Program-made: the position numbers and the translations under genes | The notes under the pieces: model-generated | What the model saw: only the letters and a program-made list of their open reading frames with translations | Database searches by the model: none | What the model was told of the DNA's origin: nothing | Assembly: GCF_000247645.1 (NCBI RefSeq) | Contig: NZ_AHWA01000005.1 | Coordinates: 1-64,000, forward strand | Length of the DNA stretch: 64,000 nucleotides | Origin: Salinibacterium sp. PAMC 21357 | Lineage (GTDB): Bacteria > Actinomycetota > Actinomycetes > Actinomycetales > Microbacteriaceae | Direction: 5' to 3' | In this document: positions 27,364 through 35,957 of the stretch, piece after piece | Numbering within the stretch: position 1 is the first letter of the stretch | Layout of the letters: each line of letters begins with the position of its first letter

Positions 27364-27393
27364 GCGGCGACAGCGTTCAGAGAACGCCGCCGC
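27364..27393 (-). terminator. Terminator after metY
   Basis: Interrupted inverted repeat GCGGCG-ACA-GCGTTC / GAACGC-CGCCGC just past the metY stop, in the 110-nt gap before metX. Confidence 0.7.
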
Positions 27394-27407
27394 CACCCAC
27401 AGCAGTC

Positions 27408-28727
27408 TTAGACGCGAGCGCGAGCCTCAGCAGCTGTTGCGCGAGCGGCATCGAAGCCGATCTGCAAGTCAGCCTTGATGTCCACGATGTTCTCGAGCCC
27501 GACCGAGAGGCGCACCAGTCCTGGTGTGACTCCGGCGGTCAACTGCTGCTCGGGGGAGAGTTGCGAGTGCGTGGTTGACGCGGGGTGAATAATGAGGCTG
27601 CGCACGTCACCGATGTTGGCGACATGGCTGAAGAGTTCAACGCTGTTGACGAATGAACGCCCAGCATCCACCCCGCCCTTGAGTTCGAAGGAGAGAACTC
27701 CGCCGACACCCTTGGGTGCGTACTTGTTGGCGTTGGCGTACCAGGGGCTCGACGGCAGGCCGGCGTAATACACGGTGTCAACGTCATCGTGGCTGTCGAG
27801 CCACTCGGCGATTGCTTGAGCATTCTGAACGTGACGTTCGATGCGCAAGCTGAGCGTCTCAATTCCCTGAATGAGAGAGAAGGCACTGTCAGGAGAGATG
27901 GATGCACCGAGGTCGCGAAGCAATTGAACGCGCGCCTTGATGATGTAAGCGATCGAGTCGCCAAGAACGGTCGTGTAGCTCGCACCGTGGTACGAGGGGT
28001 CGGGCTCGGTGAGTCCGGGGAACTTCTCCACATTCTTCGACCATTCAAACTTGCCGCCATCGACGATAACGCCGCCAAGAACTGTGCCGTGGCCACCCAA
28101 GAACTTGGTCGCGGAGTGAACGATGATGTCGGCGCCGTGCTCGAACGGACGGATCAAGTAGGGCGTAGCGATCGTGTTGTCAACGATCAGCGGAACACCG
28201 TTGCTGTGGGCAACATCAGCCACCGCGGCGATGTCGAGCACGTTGATGCGCGGGTTGCCGATGGTCTCGGCAAAGAGAAGTTTGGTGTTGGGGCGAACCG
28301 CTGCAGCCCACTCGGCGGCATCATCCTGATTCTCCACGAACGTGGTTTCGATGCCGAGCTTGGCGAGCGTGTACTTGAAGAGGTTGTACGTTCCGCCGTA
28401 GATCGAGGACGACGAGACAATGTGGTCGCCAGCCTGCGCGATATTGAGAACGGCGATGGTGGTTGCCGACTGACCAGAGGAGAGCAGCAGTGCTGCGGTT
28501 CCGCCCTCGAGCGCGGCAACGCGCTGCTCGACGACATCCTGAGTGGGGTTCTGGATGCGGGTGTAGATGTTGCCGAACTCCGCCAGAGCGAAAAGGTTCT
28601 TGGCGTGATCGGCATTGTTGAACACGTAAGCCGTGGTCTTGTAGATCGGTGTGGCCCGCGCGTTAGTGGTGGGGTCAGGCTGCGCACCAGAGTGGATCTG
28701 TTTGGTTTCGAAGTTCCAGTCGCTCAC
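27408..28727 (-). CDS. metY: O-acetylhomoserine sulfhydrylase (aminocarboxypropyltransferase)
   Basis: 439 aa from GTG 28727, chosen because AAGGAGG precedes it at 5-nt spacing and the family begins near DWNFETKQIHSGAQPDPTT; the longer frame from 28769 adds 14 unlike residues. PLP-dependent Cys/Met metabolism fold: SSGQSATTIAVLNI, VDNTIATPYLIRPFEHGAD and the PLP lysine in HSATKFLGGHG. It makes homocysteine from O-acetylhomoserine and sulfide, the product of the neighbouring MetX. No SAM riboswitch is seen upstream. Confidence 0.95.
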   Translation of the reverse strand: MSDWNFETKQIHSGAQPDPTTNARATPIYKTTAYVFNNADHAKNLFALAEFGNIYTRIQNPTQDVVEQRVAALEGGTAALLLSSGQSATTIAVLNIAQAGDHIVSSSSIYGGTYNLFKYTLAKLGIETTFVENQDDAAEWAAAVRPNTKLLFAETIGNPRINVLDIAAVADVAHSNGVPLIVDNTIATPYLIRPFEHGADIIVHSATKFLGGHGTVLGGVIVDGGKFEWSKNVEKFPGLTEPDPSYHGASYTTVLGDSIAYIIKARVQLLRDLGASISPDSAFSLIQGIETLSLRIERHVQNAQAIAEWLDSHDDVDTVYYAGLPSSPWYANANKYAPKGVGGVLSFELKGGVDAGRSFVNSVELFSHVANIGDVRSLIIHPASTTHSQLSPEQQLTAGVTPGLVRLSVGLENIVDIKADLQIGFDAARATAAEARARV

Positions 28728-28827
28728 GGCGGCCTCCTTGGTCGGTTGGTGGATCGGGCTATCCGCCACACTCCGAGCCTAAGCAGGCCTCACCGACCGG
28801 TCAATCAGTCGTGAAATATGTCGTAAC

Positions 28828-29922
28828 TCAACGCTTTTTTGAGACTTTGGCGTCGTCGTCGGGTAATGGGGCAAAGAGCCACCGAGGTTTCGGCTCAATG
28901 ATGTGGTGAAAAACTTTCTTCACAATGGGAGTGGAGAGCACCAGCGCAATGCCCATTGAGGCAAGCACGAGGCTGAGGAGCCACATCGCCGACGCCCGTT
29001 CATCCTGAAGGAGTCCGCTTTCGCGCAGGGGATAAAGAACGAAGCTATGAAGCAGGTAGACGTACATGGTGGCTTGACCGGCATCCGTAATCCACGTGTG
29101 GCGGCGCGGAACGAGAGCAAAAAATGCGGCACTCAGGATGACCGCAAGAACGATGAGCCCGAGGCGGATGCCCCCAGCGAACCACTGGTCCTCGCCCAGA
29201 CCCTGATAAGAGTCGTCGTAGAAGAACCAGAAGCGCAGATCGATGGTTCGCCACAGCTCGATATTGCCGAGAACGATGGCAAGCCAACCGGCAAACACCG
29301 TGACGGCGAGCCCGCGAATTAACCACACGGAGCGTTCGGCAACCCGCCACCGTTCGATCAGCCCCCACTCGCGCAGCTTCCACCCCAACACAAAGAAGGG
29401 AAGGATGCCGATGGCCCGAGAAAGCGAGAACGTGCTGTCGACGTTGTCGAAATAGCCGACCCCGATCGAGCCGATGATGGCCCACACCAGCGGATAACGG
29501 AGCAACGCAAGGTAGGGCAAGACAAGGCGGAAGATGCCGAGGGCAAGTAAAAACCACAACGTCCAACTAGGTTTCGAGGGGTTGAGGTCGGTCTCGCCCT
29601 CGGCGAAGAACTTCACGAGCGCCCAAATGGCTTCCATGATGAAGTACGGCAAGAGAATGTCGGTGAGAACGCGGCGCATCTGTTTGGCCGATGGCGGCCC
29701 CGGCTTAGAGAAGTAGCCGCTGATAATCGCGAATGCGGGCATGTGGAAGGCGTAGATAAAGAGGTACAGCGCGAGGGCGTTGTTGGAGTCGTAGGTGAGC
29801 CGCTGAATTCCGTGGCCAATTACCACCAGAGTGACCGCAAGAAAGCGGGCGTTATCCCAGTGCGGCATGCGCACTTTGGGGGCGCGGTCAGTCCGCGGGG
29901 CGCTGAGGGGAACTCCGGTCAT
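28828..29922 (-). CDS. Acyltransferase-3 family membrane protein
   Basis: 364 aa from ATG 29922; the longer frame to 29988 would overlap the divergent SDR gene. About ten membrane helices. The N-terminal active region WDNARFLAVTLVVIGHGIQR contains the family histidine, followed by FIYAFHMPAFAIISGYF; late helices have YVYLLHSFVLYPLRE. Such proteins acylate sugars or envelope polymers; the OpgC/fucose-acetyltransferase-like branch is closest by eye. Acceptor unknown. No polysaccharide locus is nearby. Confidence 0.87.
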   Translation of the reverse strand: MTGVPLSAPRTDRAPKVRMPHWDNARFLAVTLVVIGHGIQRLTYDSNNALALYLFIYAFHMPAFAIISGYFSKPGPPSAKQMRRVLTDILLPYFIMEAIWALVKFFAEGETDLNPSKPSWTLWFLLALGIFRLVLPYLALLRYPLVWAIIGSIGVGYFDNVDSTFSLSRAIGILPFFVLGWKLREWGLIERWRVAERSVWLIRGLAVTVFAGWLAIVLGNIELWRTIDLRFWFFYDDSYQGLGEDQWFAGGIRLGLIVLAVILSAAFFALVPRRHTWITDAGQATMYVYLLHSFVLYPLRESGLLQDERASAMWLLSLVLASMGIALVLSTPIVKKVFHHIIEPKPRWLFAPLPDDDAKVSKKR

Positions 29923-29954
29923 TTGTTGAAGTGTAATACCGCTACTTTGGAAGG

Positions 29955-30728
29955 ATGGTGAATCGGCGAGTAGTAGTGACAGGAGCAAGTTCAGGTATCG
30001 GCGAAGCGACCGCGCGGCGCTTCGCGAAGCACGGCTGGCAGGTGGTGGCTGTTGCGCGTCGTGCTGACCGTCTTGCCGCGCTCGCCGCGGATACCGGCAT
30101 CGAAACTTTCGTGGCCGATGTGACTTCGCAGGCCGATGTCGAGGCGCTCGCCGCCTACCTGCGTGAGCTTGGCCCGATCCATGCTCTGGTCAACAATGCA
30201 GGTGGTGCCCTTGGCGTCGCCAGTGTTGAAGACAGCGATGCGGATGACTGGATCCGGATGTTCGACGTGAATGTTGTGGGCACCAAGCGCGTAACCAGTG
30301 CGCTTTTGCCGCTGCTGCGCGAAGCGATCGTTGAGGGCGAGACGGCCAGCATCCTCATGGTCACTTCGATTGCGGCAACCGTGCCGTATGAAGGTGGCAG
30401 CGGCTACAACGCCGCCAAGTTTGCTCAGCATGCGCTCACCGCTGTGCTTCGTCTTGAGCTTGCGGGGGAGCCGATCCGCGTGATCGAGGTTGCCCCAGGC
30501 ATGGTGAAGACCGAGGAGTTTGCGCTCGTTCGCTTCGGGGGTGATGCGGCCAAGGCTGACACTGTGTACGACAACGTTCCCGACCCGCTCGTCGCTGACG
30601 ACATAGCGGAAACGATCGTGCACGCCATCGAGCTGCCGCCTTTTGTGAACCTTGACCTCATCACGATCAAGCCCGTTGCCCAGGCTGCACCGCACAAGAT
30701 GATTCGCGGCGAGCTCAAGCCGCGTTAG
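29955..30728 (+). CDS. Short-chain dehydrogenase/reductase (YdfG-like)
   Basis: 257 aa, classical SDR length. NADP site TGASSGIGEATARRFAKHGW, NNAG at LVNNAGGALGV, catalytic Ser in VTSIAATVPYEGG and YxxxK in GYNAAKFAQHA; the PG motif EVAPGMVKTEEF follows. The basic ARRADRL after strand 2 favours NADPH. The substrate may be serine or 3-hydroxy acids as in YdfG, but this is not certain. TACTTT at 29943-29948 is 6 nt before the ATG, indicating a leaderless transcript. Its end overlaps the convergent MFS gene by 4 nt. Confidence 0.92.
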   Translation: MVNRRVVVTGASSGIGEATARRFAKHGWQVVAVARRADRLAALAADTGIETFVADVTSQADVEALAAYLRELGPIHALVNNAGGALGVASVEDSDADDWIRMFDVNVVGTKRVTSALLPLLREAIVEGETASILMVTSIAATVPYEGGSGYNAAKFAQHALTAVLRLELAGEPIRVIEVAPGMVKTEEFALVRFGGDAAKADTVYDNVPDPLVADDIAETIVHAIELPPFVNLDLITIKPVAQAAPHKMIRGELKPR

Positions 30729-32263
30729 CGCGTTACGTCGGCTTCGGCGACGGGATCGGCGTCGGTTTCGGCGTTCGGGTTACCCTCGGCAGTTGCGTCG
30801 GCGGCGTCGGTGGGCTCGATATCTTCGATGTCATCCACAACATCCGCAAAGGCTAGTTTCGGCACTAAGAACAACAGCACTGCCGCGACGAGGGCGCCCG
30901 CACCACAGATCGTGAAGACCGTCAGGTAGCCGAACAGGCTCGAGGCTGTTTCGGAGACAGCGGATGCGGCTCCGGCTAGCAGCACGATGGCGAATATCGC
31001 GGAGGCGAAAGATCCGCCGATCGTTTTGGTCGTGTTGGTGAGCGCCGTAGCGATTCCAGTCTGGCCTCGCGGGGCGGCCGCAGCCGCAGCAGCAGGGAGC
31101 GCGCCAACGAGCGCACCCGAGCCGAGGCCCGCGATACTCATATTGAGGAAGACGCTGAGCACTGTGGCGTGGAACGGCAAGAACATCAGGTAGCCAATGG
31201 CGACCAAGAACGTGGCCACGATGAGCGCCACGCGCGGGCTCTTCCACTTCGACAGGATCGGGAACAGCAGCGCTCCCACGATCATCGAGACGAGGTAAGC
31301 GCCGATGATGTAGGAAATCTCATCGGATTCCATGCCGAGGCCGTAGCCATTGATGGGGTCGGTGCCGGCGAAGGTCGCGAGCGGTGCTTGCGCGCCAAGA
31401 AGGCTGATGCCGACGAGGCCCGCCGTGAGTTGGATGGGCCACATGCTCGGGTCGCGCAGCATCCGAAGATCGATGGCGGGGTCTTTCTGACGCAGCTCGT
31501 AACGTCCCCACGGAATGAAGGTCGCGATACCGGCGAGCATGACGAGGTAGACCCACCAGGCGCCGGGCCCGTTGATGCGCAAGAACGTGAGGCCGGAGGT
31601 AATGAGCAACAGGCCGATGGTGAGGAGCACGAAGCCCCAGAAGTCAAGGGTGCGGCCGGGCAGCGGTTTCGATTCGGGTACGCCGAAGAGGATGACGAAG
31701 AAGACGATGGTGACCGCAATGGCGGGGATCATGAGCGTCTGTTGCACATTCTCGCCGAAGGCCTTGAAGATGCGGCCGCCACCGAGGGCGCCCATGATGG
31801 CACCGGCTTCGAGAGCGACGACGAGGAAGCCCGCAGCCCGCCGGGTCTGCGATGCGCCCATGCCGGTGACGCGGCCGCGGTCAAAAATCAGCGCGACTTC
31901 GAGGGGGAGCCACACCACATAGAAACCTTGCAGAGCCCACGCGATCAGAAAGCTTGTGAAGTCTCCGGTGAAGGCGAGCCACCAGGTGGCGCCGGCGGTG
32001 AGAACCGTTGAGATGAGCAGGATGCGCTTATGGCCGTGCATGTCGCCGAGCTTCGCCAGAATCGGCACCACAATGGCGCTCAGCAACAGCTGCGCGGCTT
32101 CGAACCAATTGAAGTCAGCATCGCGGATGCCCAAGTGCTCAACGAGGTCGGGGATGAGGGGGATGTAGTACCCCTGAATGATTCCGCTCACCAGCTCGAC
32201 AAAGAACAAGTAGCCGATGAGGCCGACTGTGATGGCACCGGATTTTCCGCGAAGGAATGACAT
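30725..32263 (-). CDS. MFS transporter
   Basis: 512 aa with about 12-14 membrane helices. The N-terminal half has the loop AKLGDMHGHKRILLIS typical of the major facilitator GxxxDRxGRR motif A. The C-terminal 40 residues are an acidic tail rich in Asp, Glu and Ala. The substrate is unknown; a drug/H+ antiporter-like exporter fits the length. Divergent from ung with 44 nt between. Confidence 0.87.
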   Translation of the reverse strand: MSFLRGKSGAITVGLIGYLFFVELVSGIIQGYYIPLIPDLVEHLGIRDADFNWFEAAQLLLSAIVVPILAKLGDMHGHKRILLISTVLTAGATWWLAFTGDFTSFLIAWALQGFYVVWLPLEVALIFDRGRVTGMGASQTRRAAGFLVVALEAGAIMGALGGGRIFKAFGENVQQTLMIPAIAVTIVFFVILFGVPESKPLPGRTLDFWGFVLLTIGLLLITSGLTFLRINGPGAWWVYLVMLAGIATFIPWGRYELRQKDPAIDLRMLRDPSMWPIQLTAGLVGISLLGAQAPLATFAGTDPINGYGLGMESDEISYIIGAYLVSMIVGALLFPILSKWKSPRVALIVATFLVAIGYLMFLPFHATVLSVFLNMSIAGLGSGALVGALPAAAAAAAPRGQTGIATALTNTTKTIGGSFASAIFAIVLLAGAASAVSETASSLFGYLTVFTICGAGALVAAVLLFLVPKLAFADVVDDIEDIEPTDAADATAEGNPNAETDADPVAEADVTR

Positions 32264-32307
32264 GAACGGATGCTATCGGTAGACCGGGCGCGCATTAGCG
32301 TAGTGAC

Positions 32308-32976
32308 ATGGACTTGAGCAGTGTCGACCCCGGGTGGGCTCGTGAATTGCACCCGTTCGAGGGGCAGTTGGCGGCGGTTGGTGCGTTTCTTGATGCCGAG
32401 AGCGCAGCCGGGCGACCGTGGCTTCCGGAACCGGATGCCGTACTGCGGGCATTTACGACACCGTTCGATGAGGTGCGCGTGCTCGTCGTCGGCCAAGACC
32501 CGTATCCGACGCCGGGGCACGCCGTGGGGCTCGCTTTCTCGGCCGACCGGATGGTGCGACCGCTACCGCGGAGCCTCAGCAACATTTACAAGGAACTGCA
32601 CGACGACCTCGGCATCCCGCCCGCAGCACACGCTGACCTGAGTGCGTGGCAGAGCCAAGGCGTGCTGTTGCTCAACAGAGTGCTGACGGTGCAGGCGGGC
32701 CAGACAGGCTCCCACCGCCGTCACGGTTGGGAAGAAATCACGGCTGCAGCGATTCGGGCGCTCGCGGCGAGGCCGCAACCCCTTGTTGCCGTGCTGTGGG
32801 GCAAGGATGCGGCATCCGTTGCGCCGTTGCTGGGCGTTACGCCCGCGATCGTGAGTGCGCACCCGAGCCCGCTGTCTGCGCGCCGCGGGTTCTTCGGTTC
32901 GAAGCCGTTTAGTCGGGTGAATGCGGCGCTTGAAGCGCAAGGGGCTGCACCTATTGACTGGCGCGTTGACCGCTAA
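32308..32976 (+). CDS. ung: Uracil-DNA glycosylase, family 1
   Basis: 222 aa. The water-activating motif [17 protein letters not shown], the uracil pocket region [25 protein letters not shown] and the DNA-insertion loop [10 protein letters not shown] are all intact. It removes uracil from DNA for base-excision repair. TAGCGT lies 6 nt before the ATG with no Shine-Dalgarno, so the mRNA is probably leaderless. Confidence 0.96.
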   Translation: MDLSSVDPGWARELHPFEGQLAAVGAFLDAESAAGRPWLPEPDAVLRAFTTPFDEVRVLVVGQDPYPTPGHAVGLAFSADRMVRPLPRSLSNIYKELHDDLGIPPAAHADLSAWQSQGVLLLNRVLTVQAGQTGSHRRHGWEEITAAAIRALAARPQPLVAVLWGKDAASVAPLLGVTPAIVSAHPSPLSARRGFFGSKPFSRVNAALEAQGAAPIDWRVDR

Positions 32977-33079
32977 CTCGACCTCTAAAATAGGAGTCGC
33001 GTTACCCACGACACGTGCAAGCGTCACCACTTGCAGTCTTCGCTGATCGCATTTTTGTCACGACACCTCAGGAGCAGCC

Positions 33080-33586
33080 ATGGCACACCACTTTAGAGAT
33101 GCCATCGCAGTGGATGATGCGGCGCTCGCCGAAATCTACGGCCACTACGTGAGCACGACCGTCGTGACCTTCGACATTGTTGAGGTCACTCCCGGGATCA
33201 TGACCGCCAAGCGGGTCACCGTGGAAGAGTCGGGGCTGCCCTTCATCGTTGCGGTCGACGACGATGAGCGTGTGCTCGGCTATGCCGCCATGTTCCCGTG
33301 GCGCCCCAAAGCCGCCTATAAGCAGACTGTCGAAGGCTCGATCTATCTCTCGCCGGCTGCAACCGGGCAGGGTGTGGGCGGCGCTTTGCTGAACGAACTC
33401 ATCGAGCGCGGGCGCCAGGCCGGCATCCGCGAGATCATTGCCGTGATTTCGGATGACGGAGCCGACGCTTCCATTCATCTTCACAAGAAACTGGGCTTCG
33501 AATCCATCGGGCACCTCACGCGCGTCGGCTTCAAGTTCGACCGCTGGGTCGGCACCTTCCTGATGCAGAAGTCGATCGACGCATAG
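33080..33586 (+). CDS. GNAT N-acetyltransferase, phosphinothricin acetyltransferase-like
   Basis: 168 aa. The N-terminal block AEIYGHYVSTTVVTFD and GYAAMFPWRPKAAYKQTVEGSIYL follow the PAT/MddA branch of GNATs, and the acetyl-CoA site GQGVGGALLNELIERGRQAG is clear. Known relatives acetylate phosphinothricin or methionine sulfone/sulfoximine; the natural substrate here is unknown. An AGGAG ribosome site sits 8 nt before the ATG. Confidence 0.88.
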   Translation: MAHHFRDAIAVDDAALAEIYGHYVSTTVVTFDIVEVTPGIMTAKRVTVEESGLPFIVAVDDDERVLGYAAMFPWRPKAAYKQTVEGSIYLSPAATGQGVGGALLNELIERGRQAGIREIIAVISDDGADASIHLHKKLGFESIGHLTRVGFKFDRWVGTFLMQKSIDA

Positions 33587-33606
33587 CGCGCTGCCGCGCA
33601 CGCTCC

Positions 33607-33702
33607 GCGAACGAACCCCGCACGACCAAACGGTTCGCGAACGAACACCGCGCGAACATCGTGCGAGCGAATAGCTCGCAAATGAACTCGCTGCGAACGA
33701 AC
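33607..33702. repeat. Short degenerate direct repeats GCGAACGAAC
   Basis: GCGAACGAAC occurs exactly at 33607-33616, 33637-33646 and 33693-33702, with a variant GCGAGCGAAT at 33663-33672. The steps are 30, 26 and 30 nt. The units sit in the noncoding gap between the GNAT gene and the permease gene, and no protein frame across them looks real. Function unknown. Confidence 0.6.
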
Positions 33703-33740
33703 GGATGCCCGGCCTCCAGCGAGGGGAGAGCCGGGCATCC
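33703..33740. terminator. Hairpin terminator between convergent genes
   Basis: Perfect 11-bp inverted repeat GGATGCCCGGC (33703-33713) / GCCGGGCATCC (33730-33740). It can serve the GNAT gene and the ABC operon on the other strand. Confidence 0.8.
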
Positions 33741-33789
33741 GCCGTTCTGATGGGTGGTGAGGGCCAGCGCGTTGGCTGCCGCGTACGGG

Positions 33790-34557
33790 TTAGGCCGCGT
33801 TGCGCGGAGTTGCGCGCCGCAGCAACGTGAACCCAGCCACACCACTGATCGCGGTGAGCACGAGGCTCCAGGCCGCGACTCCAGCGACTCCGAGAGTGAC
33901 GAAGGTCGTGCCGATTGCTCCCCACGAATCCGTGAAGGTTGCTAGCGCAATCAATCCGACGAGCAGTGCCGCGATGACAATGAAGAACATCGTCACGCCG
34001 GTTGCCTTCCACCGTACCCAGACGGCGGCAATTGCTGAACCGAAGAACAGGAAGAACAGGAAGAGTACGAACTGCACAAAAACGCGTTCCGCGATGCCCG
34101 CCCCGAAGTAGACGGGCGCGAAAATCGTGACGCCCATTCCCCAGCCGCCTGTCATCGTTTCCGCGACCGAAATTATCGTGAGTCCTGCGGTATAGATCAC
34201 GGCTAGCGCCACGAAAGCGAGCGCGCTTCCGAGGTAGTAGTCGCGGCGCGTAACGCCGTAGCCGAGAGCAAACGGGAATGTGATGCTGATCGCTTGGATC
34301 GCCACGACCATCATGTAGATGTAGATGAAAAAGCTTGAGCCGGAGAACTGCGTTCCTTCGAGGGCTGATTCTCGGGCGGACTCATCAATGGCGGAATAGA
34401 TCAGCCACCAGACGGTCAGCATCCCCACAAAGATCACGCCGAGAATGATCCACGGCAGCCCAAGGGTCGTCCAGGGGTTGGCGAAATGCAGTTTGGCTAC
34501 GTTGGTAATGCGCTTCAGGGGGCTTGCCGGTTGGGCGAGAGCCGTTGTGGTGGTCAT
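33790..34557 (-). CDS. ABC transporter permease subunit
   Basis: 255 aa with about six membrane helices (for example residues 35-56, 80-105, 110-135 and 155-180). It overlaps the ATPase gene by 4 nt and has no ATP-binding motif of its own, so it is the membrane partner. The FPFALGYGVTRRDYYLGSAL loop resembles permeases of YtrB/BcrA-type exporters. Substrate unknown; such systems often deal with cell-wall stress or peptide antibiotics. Confidence 0.87.
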   Translation of the reverse strand: MTTTTALAQPASPLKRITNVAKLHFANPWTTLGLPWIILGVIFVGMLTVWWLIYSAIDESARESALEGTQFSGSSFFIYIYMMVVAIQAISITFPFALGYGVTRRDYYLGSALAFVALAVIYTAGLTIISVAETMTGGWGMGVTIFAPVYFGAGIAERVFVQFVLFLFFLFFGSAIAAVWVRWKATGVTMFFIVIAALLVGLIALATFTDSWGAIGTTFVTLGVAGVAAWSLVLTAISGVAGFTLLRRATPRNAA

Positions 34558-35444
34558 GCGCTGGCCTCGAATTCCTTGGTCTCGGTGCGGGTGAGTTGGA
34601 TGATGAGCTGCTGCAACGACACCGGTGACAGTTCCAGCCCGGCAGCGTGTGCGTCGCGGCGCTCGCTCTCGCTGAGCCCGGCAACGGTTACCGAGCTGAG
34701 CCCGCCGATGCCGTCGCGGTGCAACACTTCGCGGTTGCCGGTGAACGCCTCGACGGCGGTCTTCATGCCGACAACGTTCGTGGCGCGGTTGCGGAGAGTT
34801 TCGGCATCCTCGTTGATGAGGAGTTTGCCGTCGTCGATCACGAGAACGTGTTCGAGCAGGTTGCTGACCTCGTCGATGAGGTGAGTGGAGAGGATCACGG
34901 TGCGCGGGTGGTTGGCGTAGTCCTCGAGAAGGCGGTCGTAGAAGATTTGACGAGCCACGGCATCCAACCCCAGGTAGGGCTCATCGAAGAAGGTGAGCGG
35001 TGCGCGTGAGGCGAGGCCGACGATGACGCCGATCGAGGAGAGCTGGCCGCGTGAGAGCTTCTTAATGCGGCGGTCGAGGGGGAGGCGGAAGTCGGCGATC
35101 AGGCGATCGGCGAATTCTTGGTCCCAGTTGGCGAAGAACCACGGGGCCGTCTTGAAGACGTCTTTGGGCCGGAAGTCTTCGGGGTAGCGCTGGCTCTCTT
35201 TGATGAAGCAGGTGTTCTGCAGAACCTTGGCGTTCTCGACTGGGGCTTGCCCGAACAGGGAGATGGTGCCACTCGAGGCGAATTCTTGGCCGGTGAGCAA
35301 TTGCATGAGCGTGGTCTTGCCGGCGCCGTTGCGGCCGAGGAGCCCGTAGATCTTGTTCTCGGCGACCGTGAAGCTCACGTCGTTGACGGCATTTACTTTG
35401 CCGAAGTGCTTGCTGAGGTTAGTTACCTCGATGGTGGAGGTCAT
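34554..35444 (-). CDS. ABC transporter ATP-binding protein
   Basis: 296 aa. Walker A GRNGAGKTTLMQLLTG (about residue 37), signature LSRGQLSSIGVIVG in place of the usual LSGGQ, Walker B LTFFDEPYLGLD and H-loop STHLIDE. The C-terminal 90 residues are the extension seen in YtrB-like drug/bacteriocin exporters. It is coupled by 4-nt overlaps to the GntR regulator upstream and the permease downstream. Confidence 0.93.
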   Translation of the reverse strand: MTSTIEVTNLSKHFGKVNAVNDVSFTVAENKIYGLLGRNGAGKTTLMQLLTGQEFASSGTISLFGQAPVENAKVLQNTCFIKESQRYPEDFRPKDVFKTAPWFFANWDQEFADRLIADFRLPLDRRIKKLSRGQLSSIGVIVGLASRAPLTFFDEPYLGLDAVARQIFYDRLLEDYANHPRTVILSTHLIDEVSNLLEHVLVIDDGKLLINEDAETLRNRATNVVGMKTAVEAFTGNREVLHRDGIGGLSSVTVAGLSESERRDAHAAGLELSPVSLQQLIIQLTRTETKEFEASA

Positions 35445-35800
35445 GAGTTGTTCGCCTCCTTGGCGATCATCTGGGTGAGTTGGGCGGAGTCGATGCCGAG
35501 CTTTTCTGCTTCGGCCAAGAGGGGGCGAACGTACTCGCTGCTGAAGCTGTCGCGGCGGGCACCTTTGAGTTGTTCTTGAGCGCCGGCGGCGACAAACATT
35601 CCGATTCCTCGTTTCTTGTAGAGAATGCCGGCATCAACGAGCACGTTCACGCCTTTGAGGGCGGTCGCGGGGTTGATGCGATAGAAGGCTGCGAACTCGT
35701 TGATCGAGGGAGCCTGGCCTTCTTCAGGCAGGGCGCCGGAGATGATGTCGTTCTCAATGTTCTCGGCGACCTGCGCGAAGATGGGGCGAGAGTCATCCAT
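35441..35800 (-). CDS. GntR-family regulator, YtrA subfamily
   Basis: 119 aa. Winged-helix DNA-binding domain (about 1-75: PIFAQVAENIENDIISGALPEEGQ, INPATALKGVNVLVDAGILYKKRG) followed by only a short two-helix effector region, the size typical of YtrA regulators that repress an ABC operon in cis. It is first in the regulator-ATPase-permease operon. A perfect 10-bp inverted repeat about 90 nt upstream is a likely operator. Confidence 0.93.
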   Translation of the reverse strand: MDDSRPIFAQVAENIENDIISGALPEEGQAPSINEFAAFYRINPATALKGVNVLVDAGILYKKRGIGMFVAAGAQEQLKGARRDSFSSEYVRPLLAEAEKLGIDSAQLTQMIAKEANNS

Positions 35801-35888
35801 GTGAGCCTCCTTTCTGAGTGCGGGTGCTGGTCTAGCAGTGCCGCGGTGTTGCGGTGCTGCGGTGAAGCAGTAACAGCGCGGCGGCTAG

Positions 35889-35916
35889 TTGGTTAGTTGG
35901 TGATGTAACTAACCAA
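35889..35916. promoter_or_regulatory. Likely YtrA-type operator
   Basis: A perfect inverted repeat TTGGTTAGTT-N8-AACTAACCAA in the intergenic region between the GntR gene and the divergent amidase. Arms with GTTAGT/ACTAAC are in keeping with YtrA-family operators. It may also affect the amidase promoter 30 nt away. Confidence 0.75.
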
Positions 35917-35957
35917 CCAGCATGGCGGGTCGTTGTCAACCCCCTTAGGCTGAATCC

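Noticed and set aside
28728-28827. Possible SAM riboswitch before metY
   Set aside because: The gap is short and I see none of the conserved SAM-I, SAM-II or SAM-IV core sequences.
31169-32011. 280-aa plus-strand frame opposite the MFS gene
   Set aside because: Charged, repetitive Glu/Asp/Arg composition typical of the antisense of membrane-protein codons.
33607-33702. CRISPR array
   Set aside because: Repeat units are only 10 nt, the spacing is irregular at 26-30 nt, and no cas genes are present.
33068-34012. 314-aa minus-strand frame over the GNAT gene and repeat gap
   Set aside because: Antisense to a clear GNAT; repeated SRTV/SRSV-like text comes from the GCGAACGAAC repeats.
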